Part shown: positions 46,325-57,500 of the stretch, piece after piece
How the letters are laid out: every line of letters starts with the position of its first letter
How positions within the stretch are numbered: position 1 is the first letter of the stretch
Assembly: GCF_010726765.1 (NCBI RefSeq)
Contig: NZ_AP022601.1
Location: 4,960,001 to 5,024,000, forward strand
Source of the DNA: Mycobacterium gallinarum
Lineage (GTDB): Bacteria; Actinomycetota; Actinomycetes; Mycobacteriales; Mycobacteriaceae
Reading direction: 5' to 3'
DNA length: 64,000 nt
The notes under the pieces: model-generated
The model's input: the letters and a program-made list of their open reading frames with translations, nothing else
The model's database searches: none
Told to the model about the DNA's origin: nothing
Made by a program: the position numbers and the translations under genes

Positions 46325-47148
46325 CCGCGTTGACTGCGTCGACGCCGTTGACCGCGACACGACCCGCGCCGTCTGGAGCGCAGCAATGGTGGGTGCTGAC
46401 GACACGGCTGATCGGTCCCACATTGCGCAACGGCGAGGTCGCGGTGGGCGTGGCTGTTTCGGTGGCGGCGACCGCTAGTCTCTACATCCCTTTGAACAGG
46501 CTCATGGATGGGCCCGACCTGGGGGCGAGTAGCTACGCGCAGTACCTGCTGCCGCTGATCGTGTTGCAAGCCATCGCGTTCGCATCGATCTCTACCGCGT
46601 TTCGCGCCGCGACCGACTCGGTACAGGGGATCAACCGCCGTTTCCAGTCGTTGCCGATCGCGCCGCTGATCCCGTTGGGGGCCCGCATCAGCGCGAGCGC
46701 CTATCGTTGTGTGATCGGGCTCGTCGTGGCGCTGGCTTGTGGATACGTCATCGGCTTTCGATTTCACCGTTCGCCGCCTGCCATCGCGGCGTTCTGTCTG
46801 TTGGTGTTGCTCACCGGCCTGGCGCTGGCGCTCCTGGCAGATATCATCGGAACCAACTCGCGCAACCCTGCAGGGACTGCGCAGTGGTTGCTGTTGCCGC
46901 AGTTGATATTTGGCTTCTTGTCGGTGGGGATTCAACCTCTCGAGCGCTTTCCGGGATGGATTCAGCCGATCGTTCACAATCAACCCATCTCCCGGATCGT
47001 CGACGCCTTGCACGCCTTGGCCGGCGACTCGGTGCAACAAGCGGCACCGGTCACCTGGTCGGTCATCGGACCGGCTCTGGCCTGGGTGGTCGGCGTGATC
47101 GCCCTGACGTTGCCCTTCGCCATCGCGGTGTACCGACGGAGAACCTGA
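46321..47148 (+). CDS. drrB: ABC transporter permease, DrrB-like
   Basis: The product is 275 residues from GTG at 46321, overlapping the drrA stop. Six hydrophobic segments fit an ABC-2 type permease; the first follows a 30-residue cytoplasmic N-terminus, and a GIQPLERFPGWIQPIVHNQPIS motif is typical of DrrB. It would form half of the membrane channel with DrrC. Its stop and the next start overlap (ATGA). Confidence 0.93.
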   Translation: MTALTASTPLTATRPAPSGAQQWWVLTTRLIGPTLRNGEVAVGVAVSVAATASLYIPLNRLMDGPDLGASSYAQYLLPLIVLQAIAFASISTAFRAATDSVQGINRRFQSLPIAPLIPLGARISASAYRCVIGLVVALACGYVIGFRFHRSPPAIAAFCLLVLLTGLALALLADIIGTNSRNPAGTAQWLLLPQLIFGFLSVGIQPLERFPGWIQPIVHNQPISRIVDALHALAGDSVQQAAPVTWSVIGPALAWVVGVIALTLPFAIAVYRRRT

Positions 47149-47957
47149 TGGCAGTACTCGTCGGCGCGGTCCGTGACGCGCAAGCCAAACCCGAGCACCT
47201 GCTGTCGCAAACCGCGGTGCTCACCCGGCGGCTACTGGTCCGGTCGGCGCGCAACCCCATGACTCTCGTCCACGCCCTGCTGCTGCCGGTGGCGTTCCTG
47301 CTCACACTCAAGGTCGTCTTCGGTGACTCGATCACAGCGATTACGGGCCAGAACGGTCTGTACCTCAGCGTGCCGCTGGTGGCGCTGGTGGCGACGATGT
47401 CGGGGTCGACAACGGCCGTGGTCGGCATCAACGCCGAGCGCCTCGACGGCTTTCTCGGCCGATTGTGGGCGCTGCCCCTGCACCGCGGCGCCGGACTGCT
47501 GTCGCGGCTGGCCGCCGAGACGATCCGCGTGCTCGGCACCACGCTGGTCATCCTGGGCGCGGGAGCAATCCTCGGGTTCCGTTTTCAGTGCGGTCTGGCC
47601 GCCGCATTGCTGTGGGTGGCAGTGCCGGTGATCTTCGGGGTCGCATTTGCGACGCTGGCCACCACGGTCGCGCTGTATTGGTCGAAAGCCGTTCTGGTTG
47701 AGGCGATGCAGCCCGTGATCATTCTGGGGGCCACCTTCTGCACGGGGTTCGTGCCGTTGGAAAAGTATCCGGACTGGGTCCAGCCGGCGGTCCGGTATCA
47801 GCCGATGTCGCCGGCTGTCGATGCGATGAGGGGACTATCGGTGGGTGGTCCGGTGTGGTGGCCGATGATCACCACCCTGCTGTGGTTCGCCGGGATCTTT
47901 GCGGTGTGCCTAGGGCCGATCATGGTGGGCTACCGCAGGGCGAGCACCAGTCGGTGA
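47148..47957 (+). CDS. drrC: ABC transporter permease, DrrC-like
   Basis: The product is 269 residues from ATG at 47148. It has six hydrophobic segments, an ABC-2 permease fold, and FVPLEKYPDWVQPAVRYQPMSPAVDAMR, the same motif as in DrrB, showing the two are distant paralogues. Together with DrrA it should export the finished diester. A long Shine-Dalgarno-like AAGAGGAAGGA for papA5 follows within 31 bp. Confidence 0.94.
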   Translation: MAVLVGAVRDAQAKPEHLLSQTAVLTRRLLVRSARNPMTLVHALLLPVAFLLTLKVVFGDSITAITGQNGLYLSVPLVALVATMSGSTTAVVGINAERLDGFLGRLWALPLHRGAGLLSRLAAETIRVLGTTLVILGAGAILGFRFQCGLAAALLWVAVPVIFGVAFATLATTVALYWSKAVLVEAMQPVIILGATFCTGFVPLEKYPDWVQPAVRYQPMSPAVDAMRGLSVGGPVWWPMITTLLWFAGIFAVCLGPIMVGYRRASTSR

Positions 47958-47987
47958 TCGGCGCAACGTCAAGAGGAAGGATTCACG

Positions 47988-49235
47988 GTGTTTGGTTCAT
48001 CGCCGATCCGCCATCTGTCGCCTAGCGAGGAGTTCTTCGCCCAGGCCGAGAACTTCATCGGAATCACCCTGACCCTGTGCGGACCGGTGGACGTCGGCGC
48101 GATGTCGGAGGCGTTCGAGACGCTGTGTCATGTGCATCCGGCCCTTGCCGGTCACCTCGAACGGGGCACCGACGGCAGGCACCAGATCATGGTCGACGAC
48201 TACGAACATCCGGGGATGTGGCTCGAAAAGATCGACGACACATCTGCCCGGCGCCTGCCGGTCCAGTCCCGGGCGCTGGTCGAGCTGCGGTTGAGCCACG
48301 GTGACGAGCGGTCCGAACTCACCCTCTACACCCACCACGCGCTGGCCGACGCGCACCACCAGTTCGCTCTGCTGGAGAAGTTGTTCGGCTGGTACACCGA
48401 CATAGTCACCGGCGCAGGTATCCCGCCGGTCAAGGTCGAGCCCATCCCGGAGTCGTTGGAGGCGGCACTCTCCGAGCGCGGTATCGGCAAACTCGCGCGA
48501 TTCGGTCTCGAGCGCTACCTGCCTGCGATGTTCGCCTATGAGCTGCCCCCCTCCAGGCGAAACGCGGGACGCGTCGACCCGCAGCCGGTTCTCGTACCGT
48601 CGGCCACCTGCCGGCTCTCCCGCCAGGAAACCCAAAGCCTGCTTGATATCTGTGGCGCCCACCGGGTCAGTCTCAACGCTCTGGTCGCCGCCGCGATCCT
48701 GTTGGCCGAGTGGACGATTCGGGATACACCGCACCTTCCGATCCCCTATATGTACCCGGTCGATCTGCGGTACTTTCTGACCCCGCCGGTCGGTGCAACC
48801 GAGGCCACCAATCCAGTGGGAATGGCGATGTACCTGGCCGAGATTCACCCGAATACCGACATCATGGACCTGGCGCGTGACATCGTCGAGGCGTTCCGCG
48901 CCGATCTGGCCGACGGAGTGATTCAACAGTCGTTCCTCCATTTCGGTCTGCAATACCAGGGGAATCCACCGGGGCTGCCCGACGTCGTGATGACAACCGA
49001 CGGCGGGGAATTGCCGCCGGTGCGCACCCCACCCGGGTTGACGGTCGAGGAGTATGACGTCGAAGTGTTGTTCGCGTCGACCTCGGCGGGCGTCGACATG
49101 TATTCCGCCGCAACGTATGACGGTCGGTTGGTGATCACCTTTCACAGCCACGGGCCAGAGCCAGATCGTTACGTCCGCGAGATTCACGAACTCCTGGCTG
49201 CGATCCCGTCGCGGTACGCATGGGTGACGGAGTAG
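47988..49235 (+). CDS. papA5: Polyketide-associated acyltransferase PapA5-like
   Basis: The product is 415 residues from GTG at 47988. It has the two-domain condensation-fold acyltransferase structure; PapA5 transfers mycocerosyl chains from Mas to the hydroxyls of phthiocerol. The active-site motif HHxxxDG appears as HHALADA: His116-His117 and Asp121 are kept, but the final Gly is Ala122. The remaining blocks (SLNALVAAAILLAEW, PYMYPVDLR, GVIQQSFLHFG) agree with PapA5. Position after drrC matches the DIM locus. Confidence 0.93.
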   Translation: MFGSSPIRHLSPSEEFFAQAENFIGITLTLCGPVDVGAMSEAFETLCHVHPALAGHLERGTDGRHQIMVDDYEHPGMWLEKIDDTSARRLPVQSRALVELRLSHGDERSELTLYTHHALADAHHQFALLEKLFGWYTDIVTGAGIPPVKVEPIPESLEAALSERGIGKLARFGLERYLPAMFAYELPPSRRNAGRVDPQPVLVPSATCRLSRQETQSLLDICGAHRVSLNALVAAAILLAEWTIRDTPHLPIPYMYPVDLRYFLTPPVGATEATNPVGMAMYLAEIHPNTDIMDLARDIVEAFRADLADGVIQQSFLHFGLQYQGNPPGLPDVVMTTDGGELPPVRTPPGLTVEEYDVEVLFASTSAGVDMYSAATYDGRLVITFHSHGPEPDRYVREIHELLAAIPSRYAWVTE

Positions 49236-49243
49236 AAGGTAGC

Positions 49244-50620
49244 TCAGCCCACCTCGGCAAGCAGTTCCTTCAAGCCGGTGGCGAAGCCGTCGGCCAGCTC
49301 CGATAAGTCGGGCAGCAGAGCGGGGCACGAGATCAAGCTGACGTGGAGTTTCCCGTTGATCGACCACATCGTGATGTTGAGCCCGCAACCGTGCATGACC
49401 GGCCCGAACGGGTAGGCGGCCAGTACCTCGGCACCACAGAAGTAGTCCGTCCGTGGACCCGGCACGTTCGACACCACCAGGTTGTACATCGGGCGAAACT
49501 GAGTGAGCCGCGCGTAAACTCGCTTCGCGACGCCGAGGGCGATGGGGCCGGTGAGCTGGCTGAAGTCTTGCAACAGCGTGGCATCGATCGCAGCAGCGTG
49601 TTCCTTGGCATCGGCGGTCACTTCGGCGAGAGCCCGCAGCCGCGTCACGGGGTCCGCTAGCTGCGTCTGCAGTCGGGCGAACATGCCCGACACCTGGTTT
49701 CGCCCCCGGTCCAGCGAGGGTGCATGCACCGACACCGGCACCAACGCGACCAGGGAGGGCGTCGGCAACTCGCCGCGGTCGAGCAGGTAATGGCGGACCA
49801 CCCCGCCGGCCAGCGTCATCGCCACGTCGTTGACGCTGACCCCGAAGTGGTTCTTGACCTTCTTGATGTCGTCGAGGTCGAGCCGGGCGAAGGCGACGTT
49901 GCGCTGCGCGGTGAGCCGACCGTTGAGCCGGGTCCGCGGGGCGGTGAACGGTGCGGCCATCGCCCGGCCGCGCGCCGCGCGCCGGATGGTGTCGACCACC
50001 GCTCTGATGGCCGCGGGCAGCACGGTGACGACAAGAAGCAGCGGTCGGCTCGCGAACCGGGCCAGCCCGCTGACGGCCAACCGCAGCGGGGTTGGGGCCG
50101 CCGTCGCCGCGACCGGTTCCGGTGGCGGCGAATCGGGCTCGGCGCTGCACAGCTGCGAAAGCAGGTTGGCATAGGTCACCCCGTCGGCCGCGGAGTGGTG
50201 CACCTTGAACAGGATGGCCAGCCGTCCGCCGTCCAGGCCCTCGATGACCCACAGCTCCCACATCGGTCGGCGACGATCGAGAGGCAAACCCGCCAGATGT
50301 CCGACGAGTTCGCGCAGTTCGGCCCGTCCGCCGGGCGTCCGAAGGCTGATCCGATGCACGTGGCGGTCGATGTCGAAGTCGACGTCCTCGACCCAGACGG
50401 GATGATCGAGGTTTCCGAATCGCTCGGACGGCTTCTCCCGCAACGGCGGTGTCGCCCGCACCCGTTCCGAGAGCGCGTCGCGGAAACGGTCATAGCGATA
50501 ACCGCCGGGAATGCTCGCGGGATCGAGTTCCAGCACCGAAAACACTTGTAGGGGCTGCGTTGCGGTCTCGAGGTAGAGCATGCTGGCGTCGAGTCCGCTC
50601 AGCCGCTGCGACCGTCGCAC
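49244..50620 (-). CDS. Wax ester synthase/diacylglycerol acyltransferase-type (WS/DGAT) protein
   Basis: The product is 458 residues from GTG at 50620, with the WS/DGAT active-site motif HHSAADG (His141-His142, Asp146) and the conserved C-terminal LVVSNVPGPRTDYF. It resembles mycobacterial Tgs/wax synthases, which esterify diglycerides or long-chain alcohols with acyl-CoA. It is convergent with papA5 (8-bp gap) and divergent from the SDR. It is not found between papA5 and mas in M. tuberculosis. Role in this lipid is unknown; it could add a third acyl group or esterify the diol. Confidence 0.9.
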   Translation of the reverse strand: MRRSQRLSGLDASMLYLETATQPLQVFSVLELDPASIPGGYRYDRFRDALSERVRATPPLREKPSERFGNLDHPVWVEDVDFDIDRHVHRISLRTPGGRAELRELVGHLAGLPLDRRRPMWELWVIEGLDGGRLAILFKVHHSAADGVTYANLLSQLCSAEPDSPPPEPVAATAAPTPLRLAVSGLARFASRPLLLVVTVLPAAIRAVVDTIRRAARGRAMAAPFTAPRTRLNGRLTAQRNVAFARLDLDDIKKVKNHFGVSVNDVAMTLAGGVVRHYLLDRGELPTPSLVALVPVSVHAPSLDRGRNQVSGMFARLQTQLADPVTRLRALAEVTADAKEHAAAIDATLLQDFSQLTGPIALGVAKRVYARLTQFRPMYNLVVSNVPGPRTDYFCGAEVLAAYPFGPVMHGCGLNITMWSINGKLHVSLISCPALLPDLSELADGFATGLKELLAEVG

Positions 50621-50722
50621 TCCATGACACTACGTCCTGGCGCCGATCTACGATGACTGCCGGATGACCAGCGCCGCGTGAATCCCTTGCCGGTCGGCAC
50701 ATCATCCCGATCGGAGTTGGCA

Positions 50723-51520
50723 GTGGCGACCTCGAAGGTGGCCTTGATCACTGGGGCGTCGACCGGCATCGGCGCGGAGTTCGCCCGCCAGTTCGCCGCC
50801 CGGGGCCACGACCTCGTCGTGGTCGCTCGCAGTGTGGACAGGCTGAACGAGCTTGCCGCGCGACTGCGCACGGCGCACGGCGTAGAGGTCACCGTGGTGG
50901 CGATGGACCTGTCGCAACCGGATGCCGCGGCGGAGTTGTGGCAGCGGACGGATGGCCTGGGCCTTGAGATCTCCGTGCTGGTCAACAACGCCGGCTTCGG
51001 CACTCACGGCGACGTCGCCGATGTCGATCCGCAGCGCCTCGAGGACGCGGTCGAGCTCAACTGCCGCACGGTGGTCGGCACGACCGCCCGTTATCTTCCC
51101 CAGATGCGAGCCAGGGGGGCGGGAACGATCATCAACGTGGCGTCGATCGCGGCGTTTCAGCCCTTGCCCAAGATGGCGGTCTACGGTGCGTCGAAGGCCT
51201 TCGTACTGTCCTTCACCGAGGCGCTCTGGGCCGAGGAGCGCGAGCACGGAGTTCGTGTCCTCGCGGTGTGTCCAGGGCTGACGGATACCCCGTTCTTCGA
51301 GTTGGCAGGCGACGCCGCGGCCTCCGCCGCATCAGGCTCGGCGGCGCTGGCCCTGACCCGCACCCCTGAGCAGGTCGTCGACAGCACAATGCGCGCGCTG
51401 TCGGGCCGCAAACACAGCCTGGTCGACGGTGTCGCCAATGCGTTCGTCGCGCGCGTGGTCACCAGAGTGCTGCCCAGGCGGATGGTGATCGCGGTGTCTG
51501 GGCGGTTGGTCGGCGGCTGA
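50723..51520 (+). CDS. Short-chain dehydrogenase/reductase within the lipid locus
   Basis: The product is 265 residues from GTG at 50723, chosen because a GGAG box is 7-9 bp upstream and it starts one residue before the first beta-strand; an earlier GTG at 50678 exists. TGASTGIGAEFAR, NNAGFGT, VASIAAF and the YGASKAF motif are all present. It is close to the SDR at 6098. Between PapA5 and Mas it is a candidate for reducing the terminal ketone to a hydroxyl before esterification. It abuts the mas-like stop with no gap. Confidence 0.88.
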   Translation: MATSKVALITGASTGIGAEFARQFAARGHDLVVVARSVDRLNELAARLRTAHGVEVTVVAMDLSQPDAAAELWQRTDGLGLEISVLVNNAGFGTHGDVADVDPQRLEDAVELNCRTVVGTTARYLPQMRARGAGTIINVASIAAFQPLPKMAVYGASKAFVLSFTEALWAEEREHGVRVLAVCPGLTDTPFFELAGDAAASAASGSAALALTRTPEQVVDSTMRALSGRKHSLVDGVANAFVARVVTRVLPRRMVIAVSGRLVGG

Positions 51521-54500
51521 CTACCCGGACCCGGCAGTCAGGGTCTCGGTCAGATGTCCGGCCAGCGCACGCGGTGTGCTGTAGGTGACGATGGTCTTTG
51601 GCGTCACGCGGATACCCGTCTGCGTCTCGATGTGGGTGCGCAACTCGAGGGTGCCCAATGAATCCAGGCCGTGGTCGGTGAACGAACGATCGGGGTCGAC
51701 CGCGCGTCGCAGGATCAGCCCCGTCTCGTCGGTGACCAGTCGACGCAACCGGTTGGGCCATTCCTCCTGGGCGAGTTCGGCGAGTTCGGTTAGCACAGTG
51801 GGGATCCCGGCGTCGCCGCGGTCGGTGTCGCGGAAAGCCTCGGCGAACGGGCTGCGCGCCGCCAACGCCGTCAGCAAGGGCATGCCGGTCAACGGCAGGT
51901 AGCCGGTATATCCCCGATCGTGACGCAGCAGCGCCCGGAACGCATAGCCGCCGTCTTCCGGACTGATCATCGTCACGTCACCGCGCTGTGCCATACCGGT
52001 GCCACGACCGATATCGGCCCACGCGCCCCAGGCGATCGCGGTGGCCGGAATGCCTTGGCTGCGTTGCCATGACGTGAACGCGTCCAGCCAGCTGTTGGCT
52101 GCCGCATAGGCGCCCTGGCCCGGCGAGCCAAGCAGCGCGGCGGCCGAGGAGAAGTTGCAGAACCAGTCGAGCGGCTGCTCGGCGGCCGCCTGATGCAGAT
52201 ACCACGCCCCGTAGACCTTTGGTGCCCAGTCCCGTTCGATGAGTTCGTCGGTGATGTTGTCCAGGGTGGCGTCGTCGACGACGGCCGCGGCATGGAGGAC
52301 ACCGCGCAGTGGCAGCCCACTTGCGGTGGCGGCGCTGACGAGTCGTTGCGCGGTGGCCGGGTCGGCGATGTTTCCGCACTCCATCACGATGTCGGCTCCG
52401 TTGCTCCGGAGCCGCGCAATCGTCTTCTGCGCCTGTGGGTTCGGTTGAGATCGCGAGGTCAGCACGATTCGTCCACATCCGCCGGAGGCCATCACCGCCG
52501 CAAGGAACAGCCCAAGGCCGCCCGCCCCACCGGTGACGAGGTACGAGCCGTCGCCGCGGAACACCGGGGCCCGGTTCGGCGGCACCGCCGCCCGGATTGA
52601 TCCACTCCTTGGCACCGAAAGGACGAGTTTGCCGGTGTGTTCGGCGGCGCTGATCGCCCGGATCGCCGTTGCCGCCTCGGTCAGCGGATACACCGTGTGC
52701 TCGGGTATCGGCAGCACGCCGTCGCCCACCAACTCGTAGACCTTGCGTAGCAGTGCCCCAATGAGTTTCGGGGCGCCGGTGGTCATCAAGGCCAGATCGG
52801 CGTAGTAGAACGTGAGGTTCTGCCGGAACGGGTAGAGGTCGATGCGCGTGTGCTCGTAGACGTCCCGCTTGCCGATCTCGACGAAGCGACCGCCGAACGC
52901 CAGCAACTCGAGTCCGGCGCGCTGGGCCGGGCCGATCAACGAGTTGAGCACCACGTCGACGCCGTATCCGTCGGTGTCGCGGCGGATCTCGTCGGCGAAA
53001 TCGGTTGAGCGTGAATCGTATACGTGCTCGACTCCCATGTCCCGGAGCAACTGCCGCCGGCCGGTGCTGCCTGCCGTGGCGAAGATCTCGGCACCGGCCT
53101 CGCGGGCGATCGCCATCGCGGCCTGACCGACACCGCCAGTCGCGGAGTGAATGAGCACGCGGTCGCCGGGCCCGATCCGGGCCAGGTCGTGCAGTGCGTA
53201 CCACGCCGTGCCGTATCCGGTCGAGACCGCGGCGGCCTGCTCGGCGGTCAGGCCCGCCGGCAGTGCCGCGACCAGCCGTGCGTCGCAGGTGACGTACGTG
53301 CCCCAGCAGCCGCCTGCGCCGAACCCGCCGACCTCGTCGCCGATCCGGTGCTCGGTGACCCCGGGCCCGACGGCCGTCACGACACCCGCGAAATCCAGGC
53401 CGAGTTGCGGTTGCTTGCCGTCGATCGTCGGGTAGCGGCCGAACGCTGCCAGCACGTCGGCGAAGTTGATGCTGGAGGCGCGCACCGCGACTTCGACCTG
53501 TCCGGCCGCCGGTGCCGGCCGCTCGGCGGCGACCAACTCCAGCGTCTGTAGGTCGCCGGGGGTGCGGATCTGTAGCCGCATGCCGTCCGATCCGGGGTCG
53601 GCGACGGCGCTCCGACGTTCCTCGGGTCGCAAGGGACTTCGCCGCAGCCGCGCCGCGTACCAGGTGCCCGCCCGGCAGGCCGTTTCGTCCTCGTCCGAGC
53701 CGCTCAGCAACTCCCGAGCCAGCTCGTCGGCGGAGGTGTGGGAATCGACGTCGAGCTGCGTCGGACGCAGCTGCGGTTGCTCGGCGCCGAGGGACCGGAG
53801 TAGCCCGCGCACGCCACCCTGGTCAAGGTTGACCCGATCGTGGCGCGTCACCGCCTGCGCGTTGCGGGTGACGACGTACAGCCGCGGCGGCGGTCCGTCG
53901 GTGTCGGCCAGTTCACGCGCGACGCCGACGACGTGCGACACGAGTTCGCGGCCGCGCACCAGGCACGCCTCGGTCGGCTCGTCGCCTGCCTCCGCCGTCA
54001 TGATCACCACGCCCGTCAGCCCCTGCGGGATGACGTCGTCGGCGCCCATCTGCGCCGTCCGGCACTGGGCGCCACCGGCCACCAGCGCATGGCACAGGTC
54101 CGCCGCGAGCGGGTCGGCGGCCGCGGTGATCAGGAGCCATGATCCGGCCGCGACCGTCGGCGCACTAGGCAGCTGTCGCGGCTCCCATTCGACGGTCAGC
54201 AGTCGGCCGGCGAGTACCCGTTCGCGTTCGCCGGCCTTGCTCGCGCCGCTGCCCATCCGAAGCGCATCGACCTCGAGGACCACCTCGCCGGCTCCGTCCA
54301 GCACTTCGAGGTTCGCCTCGATCGTCGCGGAGTCGGCCTTGGTGACGGTGACGAGGCAGTAGCGGGCGTCGCGGCCCGGCCCGAAGCGGCGCAGTCGGCC
54401 GACACTCAACGGCAACAGCAGGCCGCCCTGACCAACACCGCGCCGGCCGGCGCCCAGTAGGTGGGCGGCCACCGATTGGAAGCACGCGTCCAGCACTGCG

Positions 54501-57500
54501 GGGTGGATGCCGTAGCCGGACTGCTCCGCCCGGATACTGCCCGGCGCCCCAAGCTCGGCCAGCAGCGTGGCACCGTCGGCCGCGGTGTGCACGCTGGTCA
54601 GCCCGGTGAAGGCGGGTCCGAACGCGATGCCCCGCGCGGCCAGCGCCAGCCGGACCTCGTCGCCACTGAAGATGCCCGGGTGCGCAGCCAGTAGCCCGCC
54701 CAGGTCGTGACGGGCGGGTTGGCACCCGTCCGTGACCGCGTGCAGGTCGGCGGCGGCGCGCCGGACCCGTTCCCCGGCTCCTTCTCCCGAGTCGGTCTGC
54801 ACGGTGAACGCGGCGACACCGGGCGCATCGAGCGACGCGACGGCGGCGACCTCGGTGTGGTCGTCGAGCAACAGCAGGTCTTCGAACCGGATGTCACGCA
54901 CTTCCGAACCGTCGGGGAAGAGCCGTTCGGCAGCCGCGAGGGCCAACTCGCAGTGGGCGGCTCCGGGCAGCGCCGCGACGTCGTGCACCCGATGGTCACT
55001 CAGCCACGGCAAGGCCGCAGTTCCGACGTCGGCCTGCCAGGCGTGCCGTTCGGGTTCCTCCAGCAGCCGCACGTGCGCCCCCAGCAGGGGATGGACCGCG
55101 ACCAGGTGGCCCTGTGCCTTCCCGTCGGCACGGGCGAGCAGTAGTTGGCGGTGAGACCACGTCGGCAGCGGCGCGTCGACCAGTCGCCCGCAGGGGTGCA
55201 GCACGGAGAAGTCCACGGCGGCGCCGGCGCTGTGCAGATCGGCGACGACGTCGAGCAAGCCGTGCGGCGACGCCTGGTCGCGCCGAAGGCTGGCCAGTGC
55301 TGCTGCGGGGGTGTCGATCCCCTGCGCGGTCTGTTCGACGGCGCGGGTCAGCAGGGGGTGCGGAGCCAATTCTGCGAAGACCCGATGGCCGTCCTGCAGC
55401 GCGGCCTGCACCGCCGCGGAGAAGCGGACCATCTGGCGGAGGTTGTCCACCCAGTAGCTCGGATCGCAGGACGGCAAGGCCCGCGGATCCGGCCGGGTCG
55501 ACGAGTAGAAGGGAATCGCGGGACGTGTGGGGGTGAGCTCCACCAGCGCGTCGGCCAGGTCAGCCAAGATCGGGTCCACCTGGGGCGAGTGGGATGCCAC
55601 GTCGACGGCGACTTCGCGCGCCATCACCTCGCGCTGCTCCCACGCGGCGACGAGGTCGCGGATCGTCTGGGTGTTTCCGCCGATCACCGTGGTCTGCGGG
55701 GACGCGACCACGGCCACGACGACGTCGTCGATCCCCCGGCTGGTCAGTTCGTCACGGACGCGTTGCTCGGGAAGCTCCGCCGACGCCATCGCGCCGGACC
55801 CGGACAGGCGAGCCAGTAGCGCGGAGCGTCGGCAGATCACCCGCACGCCGTCCTGCAGCGAGAGCGCTCCCGCGACGACGGCTGCCGCGACCTCGCCCAT
55901 GGAATGCCCGATCACCGCGCCCGGCCGCACGCCGTGGGACGCCATCGTCGCGGCCAGGGCGACCTGCATGGCGAACAGCGTGGGCTGAATACGGTCGATG
56001 CCGGTAACGGTCTCGGGCGCTGACATCGCCTCCGTTACCGAGAACCCGGACTCCAGCTCGATCAGCGGCTCGATAGCGGCCACGGTGTCGGCGAACACCG
56101 GCTCGGTGCCCAGAAGGTCGGCACCCATGCCTGCCCACTGCGACCCCTGCCCGGAGAACACCCATACCGGGCCGCGGTCATCCTGGCCGACCTGGGCACG
56201 GTACTGCGCGTCGCCGTTGTCGGCGATGTCCCGCAGAGCCTTACCAAGCGCTTCGACGTCGCTGGCGATCACCGACGTGCGCACCGTGCGGTGGCCGCGG
56301 CGGCGCGCCAGGGTGTAGCCCAAGTCAGCCGGCGCAACCGGCTCCGCGCGCCGGTCCAGCCAGTCGGCGAGCCGGCCGCAGGTGCGCCGCAGTTCGTCGG
56401 CCGAACTGGAGGACAACGGGATCAGCAATGGACGCTCGACCGCGGCGGCGGGCAGCCCCGGGGATTGGGGTTCGGGCGCCTGCTCGACGATGGCGTGCAC
56501 GTTGGTGCCGGAGATCCCGTAGGACGACACCGCCATGCGGCGCGGTCCGGCGTGGCCGTCGGGCCAGGGCGTGGCATGCTGCGGCACGACCAGCCCGGTC
56601 TCGATCTGCGCGAGCGCCTCGGGCAGGCGGTTGAAGTGCACCATCGGCGGAATGACGCCGTGCTGTAACTCGAGGATCGCCTTGATCAGGCCGACCGTGC
56701 CCGCGGCGGACTCGGTGTGGCCGAAGTTGGACTTCGCCGAGCCGAGCAGGACCGTTGCCGTGCGGCCGTAGGTCCGTGCCAGGCCCTCGAACTCGATCGG
56801 GTCGCCCACCGGGGTGCCGGTGCCGTGCGCTTCGACCGCGCCGATCGTGTCGGCGTCGACGCCGCCCGCGGCCAGCGCCGCCTGGCACGCAGCCACCTGG
56901 GCATCCGCCGATGGCGTCGCGATGTTCCTGGTCCGGCCGTCGGAATTGGCGGCGGTTCCGCGGACCACGGCGAGAATCCGGTCACCGTCGCGAAGCGCGT
57001 CAGGCAGCCGCTTGAGCAGCACCACCGCGCACCCCTCGGAGCGCACGAACCCGTCCGCGGCCTCGTCGAACGCCCGGCACCGCCCCGTCGGCGACATCAT
57101 GCCCTGTCCCGAGGCCCATACCGTGGTTTCCGGCTGCAGGATCACCATGCAGCCGCCGGCCAGGGCGAGGTCGCTTTCTCCTCCGTCGAGGCTGCGACAG
57201 GCCATGTGCACGGTCAGCAGCCCCGAGGAGCACGCCGTGTCGACCGTCAACGCCGGGCCGTGCAGGTTCAGGGCATAGGCCACCCGGCCGGAGGCCATTG
57301 CCGAGGCCAGGCCGGTGTAGCCGTACTCGCCGGCCTCCAGGCTGATCCGCATGTAGTCGTCGTGCGACAGACCGAGATAGACGCCTGTCATCGATTCCGA
57401 TAGCGAGGACGGCGCGATCCCGGCGTGCTCGATGGCCTCCCAGGAGGTCTCCAGCAGCAGCCGGTGCTGCGGATCGACCGCGGTCGCCTTCGCGTCGTCC

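Noticed and set aside
47997..50261. A 754-residue minus-strand open frame across papA5 and the WS/DGAT gene
   Set aside because: It is out of frame with both clear genes, Arg/Gly/Ala-rich, and has no family signature.
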